A DNA stretch of 64,000 nucleotides from Bacillota bacterium (GCA_023439545.1 JAEXNT010000055.1:62001-126000), one strand, 5' to 3'; shown: positions 33,848-42,849, numbered from the stretch's first letter. A program made the numbers and translations. Notes: generated by a model not told the origin, from the letters alone.

Positions 33848-35379
33848 GATACAGCCTCCTGCTTTGTTATTAAGCTTTGATACAATTCCTTGATGTCCTT
33901 TTTGCTGATTTTCCCGATTACATTCCTGGGGATCTCCTCAATGATGTGGATTTCCTTCGGAACCTTCCTGTCTTCCAACTGTGAGATGCACCATTTGTAA
34001 ATGTCCCTGACTTCGGCATGACACCCCTGGTTCAGGACAACCAGCGCCACTATTTTCTGCCCCAACTTTTCATCATCAACTCCAATTACTGCAGTCTCCT
34101 TTACAACAGGATTCTTCAGCAGCACTTCCTCAATATCGATCGGATATGCCCTGCTGCCACCTTGCATGATCATATCGTCATTCCTGCTCAGTACATAGAA
34201 ACGTCCTTCCTCGTCCCTGTAGCCCAGGTCCCTGACACGGAAGCCCTTTGGTCCCAAAGCCTCCCCGGTTAACTGTGGAGATTTGTAATACCCGTCCATC
34301 ATATAGTCGCTGGTGATGAACAATTCTCCCATTTCTCCTGTTGCAGCTTCGCTCCCATCCTCCCTGACAATCCTGATGCCGCAGCCCCTCATGGGCTTCC
34401 CGATGACGCAGGGCAGGGAAGTCACATCTTCATGCTCCCCGAAGGTTACCCTGGCAGAAGCCTCGGATGTGCCATAAGCGTTGTACAACCTCACCCCGGG
34501 AAAGGCTTCCTCGGCACGGCGGTATATAGTAAGCGGGTTTACCATACCTCCGATCAGAATTCTTTTGACAGAGCTCAGATCATATTGTTTGAACTGGGAA
34601 TACTCAATTATTTGCAGGAGCATCGTCCTGACGATATAGAAGTTGGTCGCCCTGTGATCCTGAATTGCTTTGAGAAAGATGGCCGGATGGAATACATTGT
34701 TCAGTAATATAATGGCCCCTCCCCGGCTGATTGCCATTAATACATCCCCCGAAATGGGACTTGCCTGGGCAAGGGATCTTGGAATGATGGTTCTGTCGGC
34801 GCTGGTAAATCCAATATGCTCGGCAACAGCCAGCGCATTTCCGGTAATCGCACGGTTTGACAGCACGATTCCCTTGGGTCTTGAAGTGGAGCCTGACGTA
34901 AAACAGATACCGAAGGTATCCCCGGTGATCCCCGGCAGATCCCTTTTACTTTTACCAGGAATCTCGCAGGGAAGGAAGGAGCCGTTTTCCTGCAAAATCA
35001 GAACTACCCTGACATTCAGCAGGTCAATGCTGCTGCGGATTGCGTCATAGCCCTTGGAATCCGTAACCAAAAGTTCGATATCCGTATAGTTGATCAGTTC
35101 TGTGAGGGTATCGCCCTTAAACTGGTACGACAGGCAGGTAAATACCTTCCCCTGGCGGTTGAAGCCCAGCATGGAGGTAATGAATTCCGTACAGTTGGGA
35201 AGAAAGACTCCGCCAATGGTAAACTCCCATCTGTCAATCAGGCTGCAGAACTCCCGTACCTTGTCGTATATATGTCCATAGGTGAATTTGTCATTGTTGT
35301 ATATAAGCATTGTATTGTCCCGGTATTTTTCACAGCTTTCTTCGAAAAGCTTCCATGGGGATTCCTTGTTTATTTCCAT
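33844..35379 (-). CDS. AMP-forming acyl/amino-acyl ligase
   Basis: This 511-residue member of the ANL superfamily has the phosphate loop FTSGSTSRPKG, the YNAYGTSEAS motif, VRDLGYRDEEGRFYVL with the hinge that follows (SRNDDMI), and the catalytic Lys in PRNVIGKISKKD. It would adenylate a carboxylic acid and load it on one of the two carriers, or on CoA. It is a stand-alone domain, not part of an NRPS. The binding-pocket code is unusual and I cannot predict the acid. It follows the first BtrH-type gene by 23 bases and overlaps the next gene, so it is expressed with the carriers. Confidence 0.88.
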   Translation of the reverse strand: MEINKESPWKLFEESCEKYRDNTMLIYNNDKFTYGHIYDKVREFCSLIDRWEFTIGGVFLPNCTEFITSMLGFNRQGKVFTCLSYQFKGDTLTELINYTDIELLVTDSKGYDAIRSSIDLLNVRVVLILQENGSFLPCEIPGKSKRDLPGITGDTFGICFTSGSTSRPKGIVLSNRAITGNALAVAEHIGFTSADRTIIPRSLAQASPISGDVLMAISRGGAIILLNNVFHPAIFLKAIQDHRATNFYIVRTMLLQIIEYSQFKQYDLSSVKRILIGGMVNPLTIYRRAEEAFPGVRLYNAYGTSEASARVTFGEHEDVTSLPCVIGKPMRGCGIRIVREDGSEAATGEMGELFITSDYMMDGYYKSPQLTGEALGPKGFRVRDLGYRDEEGRFYVLSRNDDMIMQGGSRAYPIDIEEVLLKNPVVKETAVIGVDDEKLGQKIVALVVLNQGCHAEVRDIYKWCISQLEDRKVPKEIHIIEEIPRNVIGKISKKDIKELYQSLITKQEAVS

Positions 35380-35402
35380 ATTTATTACTCCTTTTAGGCG
35401 AT

Positions 35403-36530
35403 TTACAGTCTTCTATTGAAATGGTCTTCAAGAACTGCCACAATACGGCCTTCAATTCTCCGAACCTCGCCCAGATGCTTCAACAGATCGTCGGTGAGGG
35501 AAAGAGATTTCTTGATCCCCATCTTCAATGCAATACTTGCAGATATGTCCCAGTGCGTCGCAGATTCCTCCAGGCAGCCGGATACTTCGGACACCAACCG
35601 CTCCGGAAGCATGGAACCCATCTCCCCCAGAAACGCCCTGAAGCGCTTCCTGCTCCGGGCAATCACCTTGAAGGACGAATTCAGATAAGTCCTGTACCAG
35701 CCGATCCTTCTTTCATCAAGCTCCTCTTCCTGCTTTCGCAGCAAATCCGTCCGAAAGGCATCCAGCATCCCCAAACCGCATCGATGCCCAAGGACTTCCG
35801 TTTTGCCGGACATCCGCACACAGCTCTCATCCAATACATGGAATAATTTATCCTCCGAAATTTGAAACTCCGGATCTGCCTTGATCTCGATCCAGAGATG
35901 CCTTATGGGTCTCTTGCTGTTCTCTCCGCACGGCAACGGATTCTCCGACGCCCTGCCCATGTTGACATCCCGGATGGGCATTCTCCCGTCAAAATCGCTG
36001 CTGGAAAGCAGGAACTTGTCAAAAAGCTCAAAATAGCCTTCTTCTTCGTTATATCCCGTTATCACGACGCAGTGCAGACCATGTTCCTTCCGGTATGCCC
36101 TGTGGTAACTCATATAGTACAGATCAACGGCTGCAATGACAGGTATCCCTTTATCAATCATTTCCTTCAGGTGGGAATATCCTAAAAGGGGGTCGTCTTC
36201 AATATGCATTTCAATGGTTACCCGGTCCCTGCGTCTGGTTTCCGGATTCACCACGGCGTTTGGATTGTAACGTGAAGTAGCCGGAAGGTAGACGAATTCC
36301 AGCGAAGTATTGAGTTCCTCTTCCGAAAATTCTACAGAAGAATTGGTCCTAAAAAAATAATTTACACCGATTTGATCCTTCTTACCGTCATACAGGAAAG
36401 AAAGATAATCTGCCAGAATCAGTCCCGGATTCAAGCCCATATGCTGAAGTACTGCCGCATAGGAATTATGAAAGCAATCGTTCACATAAGGTTCAAAATA
36501 CCGGGGCACCTTTTCTATTAAAGTATTCAT
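35403..36530 (-). CDS. BtrH-type acyltransferase (cysteine-protease fold), copy 1
   Basis: The 375-residue protein parallels copy 2: PRYFEPYVNDCFHNSYAAV with Cys19, LNPGLILADYLSFLYD, HGLHCVVITGYNEEEGYFEL with His153, and Asp171 in LFDKF. The C-terminal half carries a similar pattern (RSRKRFRAFLGEMGSMLP against RSRTRFSVFLREIAPMLH in copy 2). The open frame starts at 36623, but the first ~31 codons overlap the carrier gene. The ATG at 36530 has AGGGG upstream, so I chose it. Two paralogues with two carriers suggest two successive acyl transfers, or two acceptors. Confidence 0.86.
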   Translation of the reverse strand: MNTLIEKVPRYFEPYVNDCFHNSYAAVLQHMGLNPGLILADYLSFLYDGKKDQIGVNYFFRTNSSVEFSEEELNTSLEFVYLPATSRYNPNAVVNPETRRRDRVTIEMHIEDDPLLGYSHLKEMIDKGIPVIAAVDLYYMSYHRAYRKEHGLHCVVITGYNEEEGYFELFDKFLLSSSDFDGRMPIRDVNMGRASENPLPCGENSKRPIRHLWIEIKADPEFQISEDKLFHVLDESCVRMSGKTEVLGHRCGLGMLDAFRTDLLRKQEEELDERRIGWYRTYLNSSFKVIARSRKRFRAFLGEMGSMLPERLVSEVSGCLEESATHWDISASIALKMGIKKSLSLTDDLLKHLGEVRRIEGRIVAVLEDHFNRRL

Positions 36531-36552
36531 ACTCAATCCCCTTTGTTTATCC

Positions 36553-36813
36553 TCATACGGAATAGGAGCCCAGTTTCTCGCAAACATATTCCGAGATGGA
36601 TCCAACAGTAGAAAAGGAATCATAGGTCAAGAGGCTGCTGTCGAAAGTTATTCCGAAAATGTCTTCAACCTCCACCAAAAGTTCCACCAACACAATGGAG
36701 TCAACCCCATAATTGTCTCTCAGATCCTTATCTAACGTGACATTATCATTGTTGAACTGGCCCAGCCTTCCCACTACCTCGCAAATCCTGCTTTGGATTT
36801 CCTGTTTTTGCAT
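36553..36813 (-). CDS. Acyl carrier protein 1
   Basis: This 86-residue carrier has NYGVDSIVLVELLVEVEDIF with the phosphopantetheine Ser39. It differs clearly from carrier 2 (31256-31510), so the two probably hold different intermediates or meet different partners. It is encoded just upstream of BtrH-type copy 1 and the AMP ligase. Confidence 0.92.
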   Translation of the reverse strand: MQKQEIQSRICEVVGRLGQFNNDNVTLDKDLRDNYGVDSIVLVELLVEVEDIFGITFDSSLLTYDSFSTVGSISEYVCEKLGSYSV

Positions 36814-36864
36814 AACACAAACACCCCTCGTAAATGATTATTTAAAATAGCCGTTTTCAAATGC

Positions 36865-38436
36865 TTACTTATATCTCTCATTCACTACCTGAATCCTGCC
36901 TTCCAATTCCTGCGTGACTTCACCCTTCTCCCTGATATACTTTGCAAGTACATCCTTGAGCAGTTCGCCCTTGCTCAGCAGTTTGGCGTCCTCAAGCTCC
37001 TTGTAACCGTCTCCGCCGTTGTACAGGTAATCATTGGTAGCCACCTTGTAATATTGATTTACATCCAGAGGCTTCCCCTGCACTGTGACGCTTACGACCC
37101 TGCTCCCGGCAGGTTTGGATGCATCGAACCGGAAGGACAGTCCGGAGACTTGCAGAAAGCCCCCGTTGGAACCTCCATTTGGATAAAGCCGGATCCCCCT
37201 CTCAATCGCGCTGCGTATTTTATCTCCCCTCACTTCTATTGTCACAAGGGAATTGATAAAGGGAAGCGATTTTCCAACATCATAAAGGCTTATCTCCCCA
37301 GCGGGTATGCTTTCCCTGATCCCCCCGCCGTTCATCAGAGCTATGTCCGCCTCTCCGATCTCACGCATGGCATCTGCAAGAAGATCTCCCAGTGTCGTTT
37401 CCTTTGTCCTGACACTCATCCGGAATCCATCCAGTTTGTTTTTTGTACTGCCGACAACCTCTTTATCTGTTTCCAGCGCAATCGCATGATACTTTTCAGC
37501 CACTGAAACCAGCTCAGGATCCTCTTTGGATTGGTCTTTGGAGTTGATCGCCTCCCAGGCAAGGCTTGATAGTTTCCCATTTCTGAAGTACAGATCCGCC
37601 AGACCGACATGGGTGCTATACCCTCCTGCCTCAACGAGATATGTGTTATTGACCTTGACTGCCTTTCTGTAAACAAAGTGATGATGCCCGCATAGAATAA
37701 GGTTTATTCCGTTTACCTTCGCGACAAGCTCCCTGTCCTTATCATCTCCCAGATGGGAGATCAGGATTATGACATCCACCTTCCCATTCAGCTCTGCAAC
37801 CATTTTCTCCGCAATTTTCACCGGGTCTTCCAAAGTCACTCCATGGGTATCCCTTGAATTCGTATTGACAAGAGCCGTCTGCTCGGTCATGCCTAACAAA
37901 CCGATTTTTTTGCTCCCCACCTGAACAATTTTATATTCCTGGAAAACAGGCTTGCCATCCTTGTATATATTTGCTGAGAGAACAGGAAACTTGAGCTGGG
38001 ATTTGATTTCCTGCAGCCGGTCAAAGCCGAAATCGAAGTCGTGATTACCTGGCGTCATGGCATCATACCCCATCAGATTGGCTACCTCCAGGACGCCCTT
38101 CCCTTTCTCGATATTCGCCTCGTTCGTGCCGTGGAACATATCCCCCGAGTCCAATAGCAGCGTGTTTCTATTCTCCGCCCTGACCTCATCTATGATATGT
38201 TTCATCAAGGGCATTCCCATCATGATATCGACTTCATCCATGGAATAATATCCCCCGCTCTCCTCGTCAAAGACGATATGCCCGTGAATATCAGCAGTAT
38301 TCAGGATGCTGATTTTCTCGTCATAATACCCCACAGACTTCAGCAGATCGTTGAAGTTTACAAACTTTATCACCAGAAACACTGCAGCAGCCAGGGCAAA
38401 TAAACTCAACACAATGACATTCTTATAACTCTTCAT
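36865..38436 (-). CDS. Membrane-anchored 5'-nucleotidase/UshA-like metallophosphatase
   Basis: This 523-residue protein has an N-terminal hydrophobic anchor (VIVLSLFALAAAVFLVIKF), then the metallophosphatase motifs NTADIHGH, DSGDMFHG, PGNHDFDFG and CGHHHF. The C-terminal 5'-nucleotidase domain has MNGGGIRES and NGGDGY. It would remove phosphate from nucleotides or similar phosphoesters outside the cell. It sits between the exporter genes and the carrier/ligase genes in the same operon, so it may release an exported phosphorylated product; nutrient scavenging is the ordinary alternative. AGAAGGGA precedes the ATG. Confidence 0.88.
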   Translation of the reverse strand: MKSYKNVIVLSLFALAAAVFLVIKFVNFNDLLKSVGYYDEKISILNTADIHGHIVFDEESGGYYSMDEVDIMMGMPLMKHIIDEVRAENRNTLLLDSGDMFHGTNEANIEKGKGVLEVANLMGYDAMTPGNHDFDFGFDRLQEIKSQLKFPVLSANIYKDGKPVFQEYKIVQVGSKKIGLLGMTEQTALVNTNSRDTHGVTLEDPVKIAEKMVAELNGKVDVIILISHLGDDKDRELVAKVNGINLILCGHHHFVYRKAVKVNNTYLVEAGGYSTHVGLADLYFRNGKLSSLAWEAINSKDQSKEDPELVSVAEKYHAIALETDKEVVGSTKNKLDGFRMSVRTKETTLGDLLADAMREIGEADIALMNGGGIRESIPAGEISLYDVGKSLPFINSLVTIEVRGDKIRSAIERGIRLYPNGGSNGGFLQVSGLSFRFDASKPAGSRVVSVTVQGKPLDVNQYYKVATNDYLYNGGDGYKELEDAKLLSKGELLKDVLAKYIREKGEVTQELEGRIQVVNERYK

Positions 38437-38487
38437 AGAGAAATCCCTTCTAAATTAATATAAAATAATTGCAGATTACCCGAATGA

Positions 38488-39324
38488 TTACATGGGTGTA
38501 CCAGTACTGGAATATCTTCTGACTCCCTGTTTCCAGAAAAAATATACGAGTACGAACATGATTGCCGCCACCAAAGGGGTCAAATAGGGATATCCGTTCC
38601 AGAACATCAGCATTTCAGGCTTTTTAAGAAAGTATTGTGCAGGAAAATAGTTTACAAAAGCAAATGGGATGACAAACATAATCATCTTCTGTATCATTCC
38701 CGGATAAAAACTTATAGGGTAGCCGGATATCCTCCTCGCGTTGAAGAACATCAAATTACGCAGGTTGTCGGTTTTCACAGTCCAGAAGCTGAAGCAGGCT
38801 GAAAACAGGAAGATGGATGCCTGGATAATCGCTCCGCCTAACAAAGCGCAAATATAGTACAGAATGTTCCGGGCATTCCACACTATTCCTACTGAAAACG
38901 CAGTATTCACAAACAGGATGATCCCCACTATTCCATGTCCGAGGGTTGCGCTGAAATCTATCTTGGCTGCTATGATCTGGTACATGAGCCCCAGGGGCCT
39001 TGTCAGGAACCGGTCAAACTCCCCTGAATAAATCATATTGGCAAAATCCCTCAGCCCTGCAAAGAAAAAAACGAATACACTGTAGGACAAAAACAGGAAG
39101 CTATACAGGAAGAACATTTCCTTGTAACCCCAGCCCTTGATTTCAACGAATCTGGTCAGAATGAGGAATATCACCGCAACACTGATCATTTCCCTGCAGA
39201 ATATGGCAATCGCCACAAAAGTCTTATCGAATTTATATTCCAGTGTTCTTTTCAGACTCATCTTTGCAAATTTGAGCAATATAATTAATAATTCCGATAT
39301 CCGGTACAGAGAGTTCTTTGTCAT
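38488..39324 (-). CDS. ABC-2 family exporter permease (second subunit)
   Basis: This 278-residue six-helix permease of the ABC-2/DUF990 type has LYSFLFLSYSVFVFFFAGL, MIYSGEFDRFLTRPLG and YFPAQYFLKKPE. The GEFDRFLxRPL motif is characteristic of this permease family. It pairs with the permease at 39328-40116 and the ATPase at 40091-41101. The set most likely exports the product of the cluster and may give self-resistance. GGGGGA precedes the ATG. Confidence 0.87.
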   Translation of the reverse strand: MTKNSLYRISELLIILLKFAKMSLKRTLEYKFDKTFVAIAIFCREMISVAVIFLILTRFVEIKGWGYKEMFFLYSFLFLSYSVFVFFFAGLRDFANMIYSGEFDRFLTRPLGLMYQIIAAKIDFSATLGHGIVGIILFVNTAFSVGIVWNARNILYYICALLGGAIIQASIFLFSACFSFWTVKTDNLRNLMFFNARRISGYPISFYPGMIQKMIMFVIPFAFVNYFPAQYFLKKPEMLMFWNGYPYLTPLVAAIMFVLVYFFWKQGVRRYSSTGTPM

Positions 39325-39327
39325 GGA

Positions 39328-40116
39328 TTATCCCCCTTGAACTACAAGTTTTTTCAACGCCGTTCTCCACAATAGCTTTCCTGCAACAAACAGGACGCCT
39401 GCCCAAACCAGTTGTTTGACAATTGTAAGAGCAATTTCCTCCGGAGGGATCTGTCCGAGATAGATGGAGATCGGAATGTAATAAATGGATGCGAACGGGG
39501 TCAGATTGATTACATCCACCATTGCCTGGGGCATGAACCAAAGCGGAAGCAATGCCCCCGACATGATCATGACTGCCGCGTCCTTTATCGTAATCAGGCT
39601 GAAGGACCAATAAAACCAGAATGAGCTGATCCACATGATATAGTTCAGATTATAGAGTACAAGGTATCCGATTATCAGACTCAGGAAAAAGCAGGCCAGC
39701 ATGAACAGGCTGAAGGGCGGCAGCATTTTGAACAGTAATATGGAAATCAGCAGCGCCGGGGTAAGCTGCATAAACAACCTGAAAACCAGAATACCCACAT
39801 TGTACGAGAAAATGTATCCATTGAAGTTAATCGGCTTGATCAGGTCCGTACATATGGATCCGGACCTGACCTTGCCTTCGATGTAGTATTCATCCATAAC
39901 ATAGATGCACTGCATGAGGAATGAAAGCACCAAATAGGTTATCAGTATTTTGAACTGGACGCCGTCAATTGTCTGCTCCTCCTCATATATGGCTTTCCAG
40001 ATTGAGATATTGACAAAAATCATAATAATGGCATTGACTACGCCGGCGATATAATCCGACCTATAGGTAATATTAATCTGGAATGCTTTTTTAGCAAACT
40101 CCACATAAGCTCTCAT
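39328..40116 (-). CDS. ABC-2 family exporter permease (first subunit)
   Basis: This 262-residue six-helix protein starts RAYVEFAKKAFQINITYRSD and has YIEGKVRSGSICTDLIKPIN, the counterpart of the motif in the other permease. The C-terminal half has IMSGALLPLWFMP and INLTPFASIYYIPISIYLGQ, both typical of ABC-2 exporters with two different permeases. Its start overlaps the ATPase end by 26 bases. Confidence 0.87.
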   Translation of the reverse strand: MRAYVEFAKKAFQINITYRSDYIAGVVNAIIMIFVNISIWKAIYEEEQTIDGVQFKILITYLVLSFLMQCIYVMDEYYIEGKVRSGSICTDLIKPINFNGYIFSYNVGILVFRLFMQLTPALLISILLFKMLPPFSLFMLACFFLSLIIGYLVLYNLNYIMWISSFWFYWSFSLITIKDAAVMIMSGALLPLWFMPQAMVDVINLTPFASIYYIPISIYLGQIPPEEIALTIVKQLVWAGVLFVAGKLLWRTALKKLVVQGG

Positions 40117-41101
40117 CGAACTTGATTCCCCCCCGGTAGATCTCCCTGATGATCCCCTCTATTTCCGGCTCCTGGATCGTCAGATCCAATATGCCGTATT
40201 TCTGGTTCAATTGAAAAATCAAACCTGACACCTGGACTTCGTCCTTTTGAAACCGTAGCCATTTCTTGTTTCCCTTTTCTTCAACAACCACAACCCCCGG
40301 GATCTCTATCTTGCCCGGCCTATCGGCAAAATCCACCACCAGAGTCCTGCTGGTGCCATACTTTTCCTTTATCCGGCCGACTGTACCGTCGTAGATGATA
40401 GTGCCCTTGTCAATAATGATCATTCTTTGGCAGGTCTTTTCGATGTCCTGCATGTCATGAGTTGTAAACAGCATGGTTGTGCCCTTTTCCTTATTGACAT
40501 ACTTGATGAATTCACGAATATTTTCCTTTGCTATGACATCAAGCCCAATAGTCGGTTCATCAAAGAATATTATTTCCGGATCATGGAGTAAGGCGGCCGC
40601 AATGTCAGCCCTCATCCGCTGACCGAGGCTGAGCTGCCTTACGGACTGGGACATGAACTCGTGAATCCCCAGCAATTCATTAAAGAGATCCATGTTTCGC
40701 CGGAAAGTATTATCCGGAATCTTGTAAATATGTTTCAGGAGATCAAATGTGTCGGCGGCCGGCAAATCATACCACAACTGGCTTCTCTGGCCGAAAACCA
40801 CACCGAGGAGGAAAGCGTTCCTTCTCCTGTCCTTGTGCGGACAAAGGCCGTTAATGGAAATGGTCCCTGAAGTAGGCACCAGGATTCCGGTCAGCATTTT
40901 CACCGTCGTGGATTTCCCCGCGCCGTTGGGACCTATAAAGCCTACCATTTCGCCTTTTTCAATGGAGAAACTGATATTATCCACCGCACGTTTTATTCTG
41001 TACTCCGGTATCAGCAAACTGTGCAGAGCCCCCATCAAACCCTTTTTCTTTTCATTGATCTTGTAGTCCTTTACCAGATTATTCACTTCAATCAACGGCA
41101 T
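40091..41101 (-). CDS. ABC-2 type exporter ATP-binding protein
   Basis: This 336-residue ATPase has Walker A GPNGAGKST (57-65), GVVFGQRSQLWYDLP (Q-loop), signature LSLGQRM, Walker B IIFFDEPTIGLD and FTTHDMQDIE. It is followed by a C-terminal extension (about 235-336) usual for the NatA/DUF990-linked group. It is the first gene of the biosynthetic operon, preceded by about 150 AT-rich bases and a terminator, so transcription probably begins just upstream. GGAAGGA lies ahead of the ATG. Confidence 0.9.
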   Translation of the reverse strand: MPLIEVNNLVKDYKINEKKKGLMGALHSLLIPEYRIKRAVDNISFSIEKGEMVGFIGPNGAGKSTTVKMLTGILVPTSGTISINGLCPHKDRRRNAFLLGVVFGQRSQLWYDLPAADTFDLLKHIYKIPDNTFRRNMDLFNELLGIHEFMSQSVRQLSLGQRMRADIAAALLHDPEIIFFDEPTIGLDVIAKENIREFIKYVNKEKGTTMLFTTHDMQDIEKTCQRMIIIDKGTIIYDGTVGRIKEKYGTSRTLVVDFADRPGKIEIPGVVVVEEKGNKKWLRFQKDEVQVSGLIFQLNQKYGILDLTIQEPEIEGIIREIYRGGIKFDESLCGVC

Positions 41102-41243
41102 TTTGGCATCCTTCCCTCAATTGGTCTAGCTTTATATATCTAATAAAATCCAATTATGAAATATACTGTAATATTTATTGTAACGAATAATCCAATATTT
41201 TACTATTATGTTTTAGAGTAGTGAGAAGTGTTTATAAAAAACG

Positions 41244-41275
41244 AAAACTACCTGTTTAGGTAGTTTTTGTTTTTT
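41244..41275. terminator. Bidirectional terminator at the end of the ROK gene
   Basis: AAAACTACC (41244-41252) and GGTAGTTTT (41259-41267) flank a 6-base loop. Runs of T follow on both strands. The stop codon of the ROK gene (41256-41258) lies in the loop, so the hairpin overlaps the end of the coding sequence. It separates the ROK/CYTH unit from the exporter-led operon. Confidence 0.75.
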
Positions 41276-42335
41276 CCATCGGTTTGTGAGTGATCGTCAA
41301 TTCCAGACTTACCAGTGCGTTTCCATAGATTCCCGAATGGGTCATAGCCTTGACCAATTGAATTCCCGATTTCTCCAGACCTACTCTTACCGGCTCGAGA
41401 AAAAGGGAATCCTCGGCATGAAATATGCCTCCGCCCAATGATACCCTGGAAAGCGCGTATTTATTGCAAAGCCGGAGAATCCCCTGAATTAAATACTTTA
41501 TAAAATCGTCAAAAATACCGGTAAAGAACTCCCCATATTCCGGGCTGCTTCTTTCCAGCTTTAGATACTCAACAAACCGGATTCCATAACTGCTATCGAT
41601 TGCATCGATGGAAGCTTCGGACGGAAACTCCCTTTCCAGCCAGGCCGGGCAGGCGGAAGCGCTTCGCTTTGATTTCAGCAGCGCTTTTACCTTGTTGGCC
41701 ATCGGACCCATGCAGGGACAATCATAATAATGCTTGTCTTCCGGCCCTTCCGGAAATCGCCCGGATTCATCGGGGACAGCAAATGTACTCATTTCACGGA
41801 TTGATTTTTCCTTCTCGAGTATATCTCCTCTTTCATCAACCAGACTACAGCCGATAGCCGTCCCGATGATTACAACCACGGCCTTCTCCCTGCTGTTTCT
41901 CAGACTGCCCATTTTGACTTCGGCAATTGAGGCTGCTACTGCATCATTATATAATGAAACAGGGATATCTTCCCCGAGACCGATATTTTTTACCAAAAGT
42001 CTGCGAATCTCATCTGCGCCTTTTCCCAAAAGGAAGGAAAGGTTCGGGTTGGTCCGGGTCACTTTGGGGTTCTGCGGCTCGGAGTAGTCGGTATCGCCAG
42101 GTAATCCGATTCCTATGGAACAAATATCCTCTCTATTGATTTGCCGGAGCTCACATAAGCGTTTCACACAATTGGATATCTTGAACAGGAATCTTGCCAG
42201 ACTGCCCGCATTATCTTTCATCAGCAAGCTTTCATATTCCAAAAGCGATATGTTGCCGCTTTGCCGGTCTATTACCTCGAACAGCCCTATCTTTATACTG
42301 GTTCCCCCTATATCAACCCCTATGCAATATTCCAT
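41256..42335 (-). CDS. ROK family sugar kinase-like protein
   Basis: This ~359-residue protein opens MEYCIGVDIGGTSIKIGLFE, the ATP-binding start of the ROK family. It continues with GIGLPGDTDYSEP, VSLYNDAVAAS, VVIIGTAIGCSLVDERG and a Cys-rich segment (HYYDCPCMGPMANK) corresponding to the ROK zinc site, and VSLGGGIFHAED. There is no DNA-binding N-terminal domain, so it is a kinase rather than a repressor. The frame opens far upstream at 42479, but GGAGTGAGG before the ATG at 42335 and the motif position fix the start. It could phosphorylate a free sugar for the nearby glycosyltransferase pathway, although it is separated from that operon by a terminator. Confidence 0.85.
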   Translation of the reverse strand: MEYCIGVDIGGTSIKIGLFEVIDRQSGNISLLEYESLLMKDNAGSLARFLFKISNCVKRLCELRQINREDICSIGIGLPGDTDYSEPQNPKVTRTNPNLSFLLGKGADEIRRLLVKNIGLGEDIPVSLYNDAVAASIAEVKMGSLRNSREKAVVVIIGTAIGCSLVDERGDILEKEKSIREMSTFAVPDESGRFPEGPEDKHYYDCPCMGPMANKVKALLKSKRSASACPAWLEREFPSEASIDAIDSSYGIRFVEYLKLERSSPEYGEFFTGIFDDFIKYLIQGILRLCNKYALSRVSLGGGIFHAEDSLFLEPVRVGLEKSGIQLVKAMTHSGIYGNALVSLELTITHKPMEKTKTT

Positions 42336-42375
42336 AAAAAACCTCACTCCGATATTTCTCTGTTTTCCGCCGGTT

Positions 42376-42849
42376 TCATTCAAACGCCAGATTCTTGTTT
42401 CTATACCTTTTGTTAAAGGTAACTTCTTCCCCAAACCAGGCAGGAGGAAGGAAACTTTTTGCGGCGGTTTCACTTTCAAATTCTATTTCTGCAACGATCA
42501 ATCCAAGATGCCTGCCCTGATATACATCGATCTCCAATGACAGATAATCAAGCTTTGAGAAGTACCTTTCCTTGAATATCAGTTGGCTTGAAACGCAGTC
42601 GGATAGTCTATCGTATAAGTCGGTACTTATCATGATTTCAAATTCATCGCGAACCAGATCGCCCTCTGATTTGATTGTCAAAAAGCATGTTTCCTGCTCA
42701 GCGTCTTTCGTTTTTCTAATCCTGATTTCCGGATCCAACGAGAGATATCCCTGTTCCATGGCACATTTCCGTAAACCGGATAAGTTCGGAATCGAGTCCT
42801 TTGACAACAAAAATTTTCTTTCCACTTCCAATTTCCTTCCCTTATCCAT
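42376..42849 (-). CDS. CYTH-domain (triphosphate tunnel) protein
   Basis: This 157-residue protein has the CYTH signature LEVERKFLL near the N-terminus. Paired basic and acidic strands follow (EIRIRKTKD, CFLTIKSEGD, FEIMIS, LSLEIDVYQGRHLGLIVAEI). Members hydrolyse inorganic or thiamine triphosphate, or make cAMP. A stand-alone domain of this length is usually a triphosphatase. It lies 40 bases upstream of the ROK gene on the same strand. Its link to the biosynthetic operon is uncertain. Confidence 0.85.
   Translation of the reverse strand: MDKGRKLEVERKFLLSKDSIPNLSGLRKCAMEQGYLSLDPEIRIRKTKDAEQETCFLTIKSEGDLVRDEFEIMISTDLYDRLSDCVSSQLIFKERYFSKLDYLSLEIDVYQGRHLGLIVAEIEFESETAAKSFLPPAWFGEEVTFNKRYRNKNLAFE

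Noticed and set aside
26069..41101. Idea that the whole operon makes an aminoglycoside like butirosin
   Set aside because: No 2-deoxy-inosose synthase, aminotransferase or other core aminoglycoside genes are present; only the side-chain machinery is similar.
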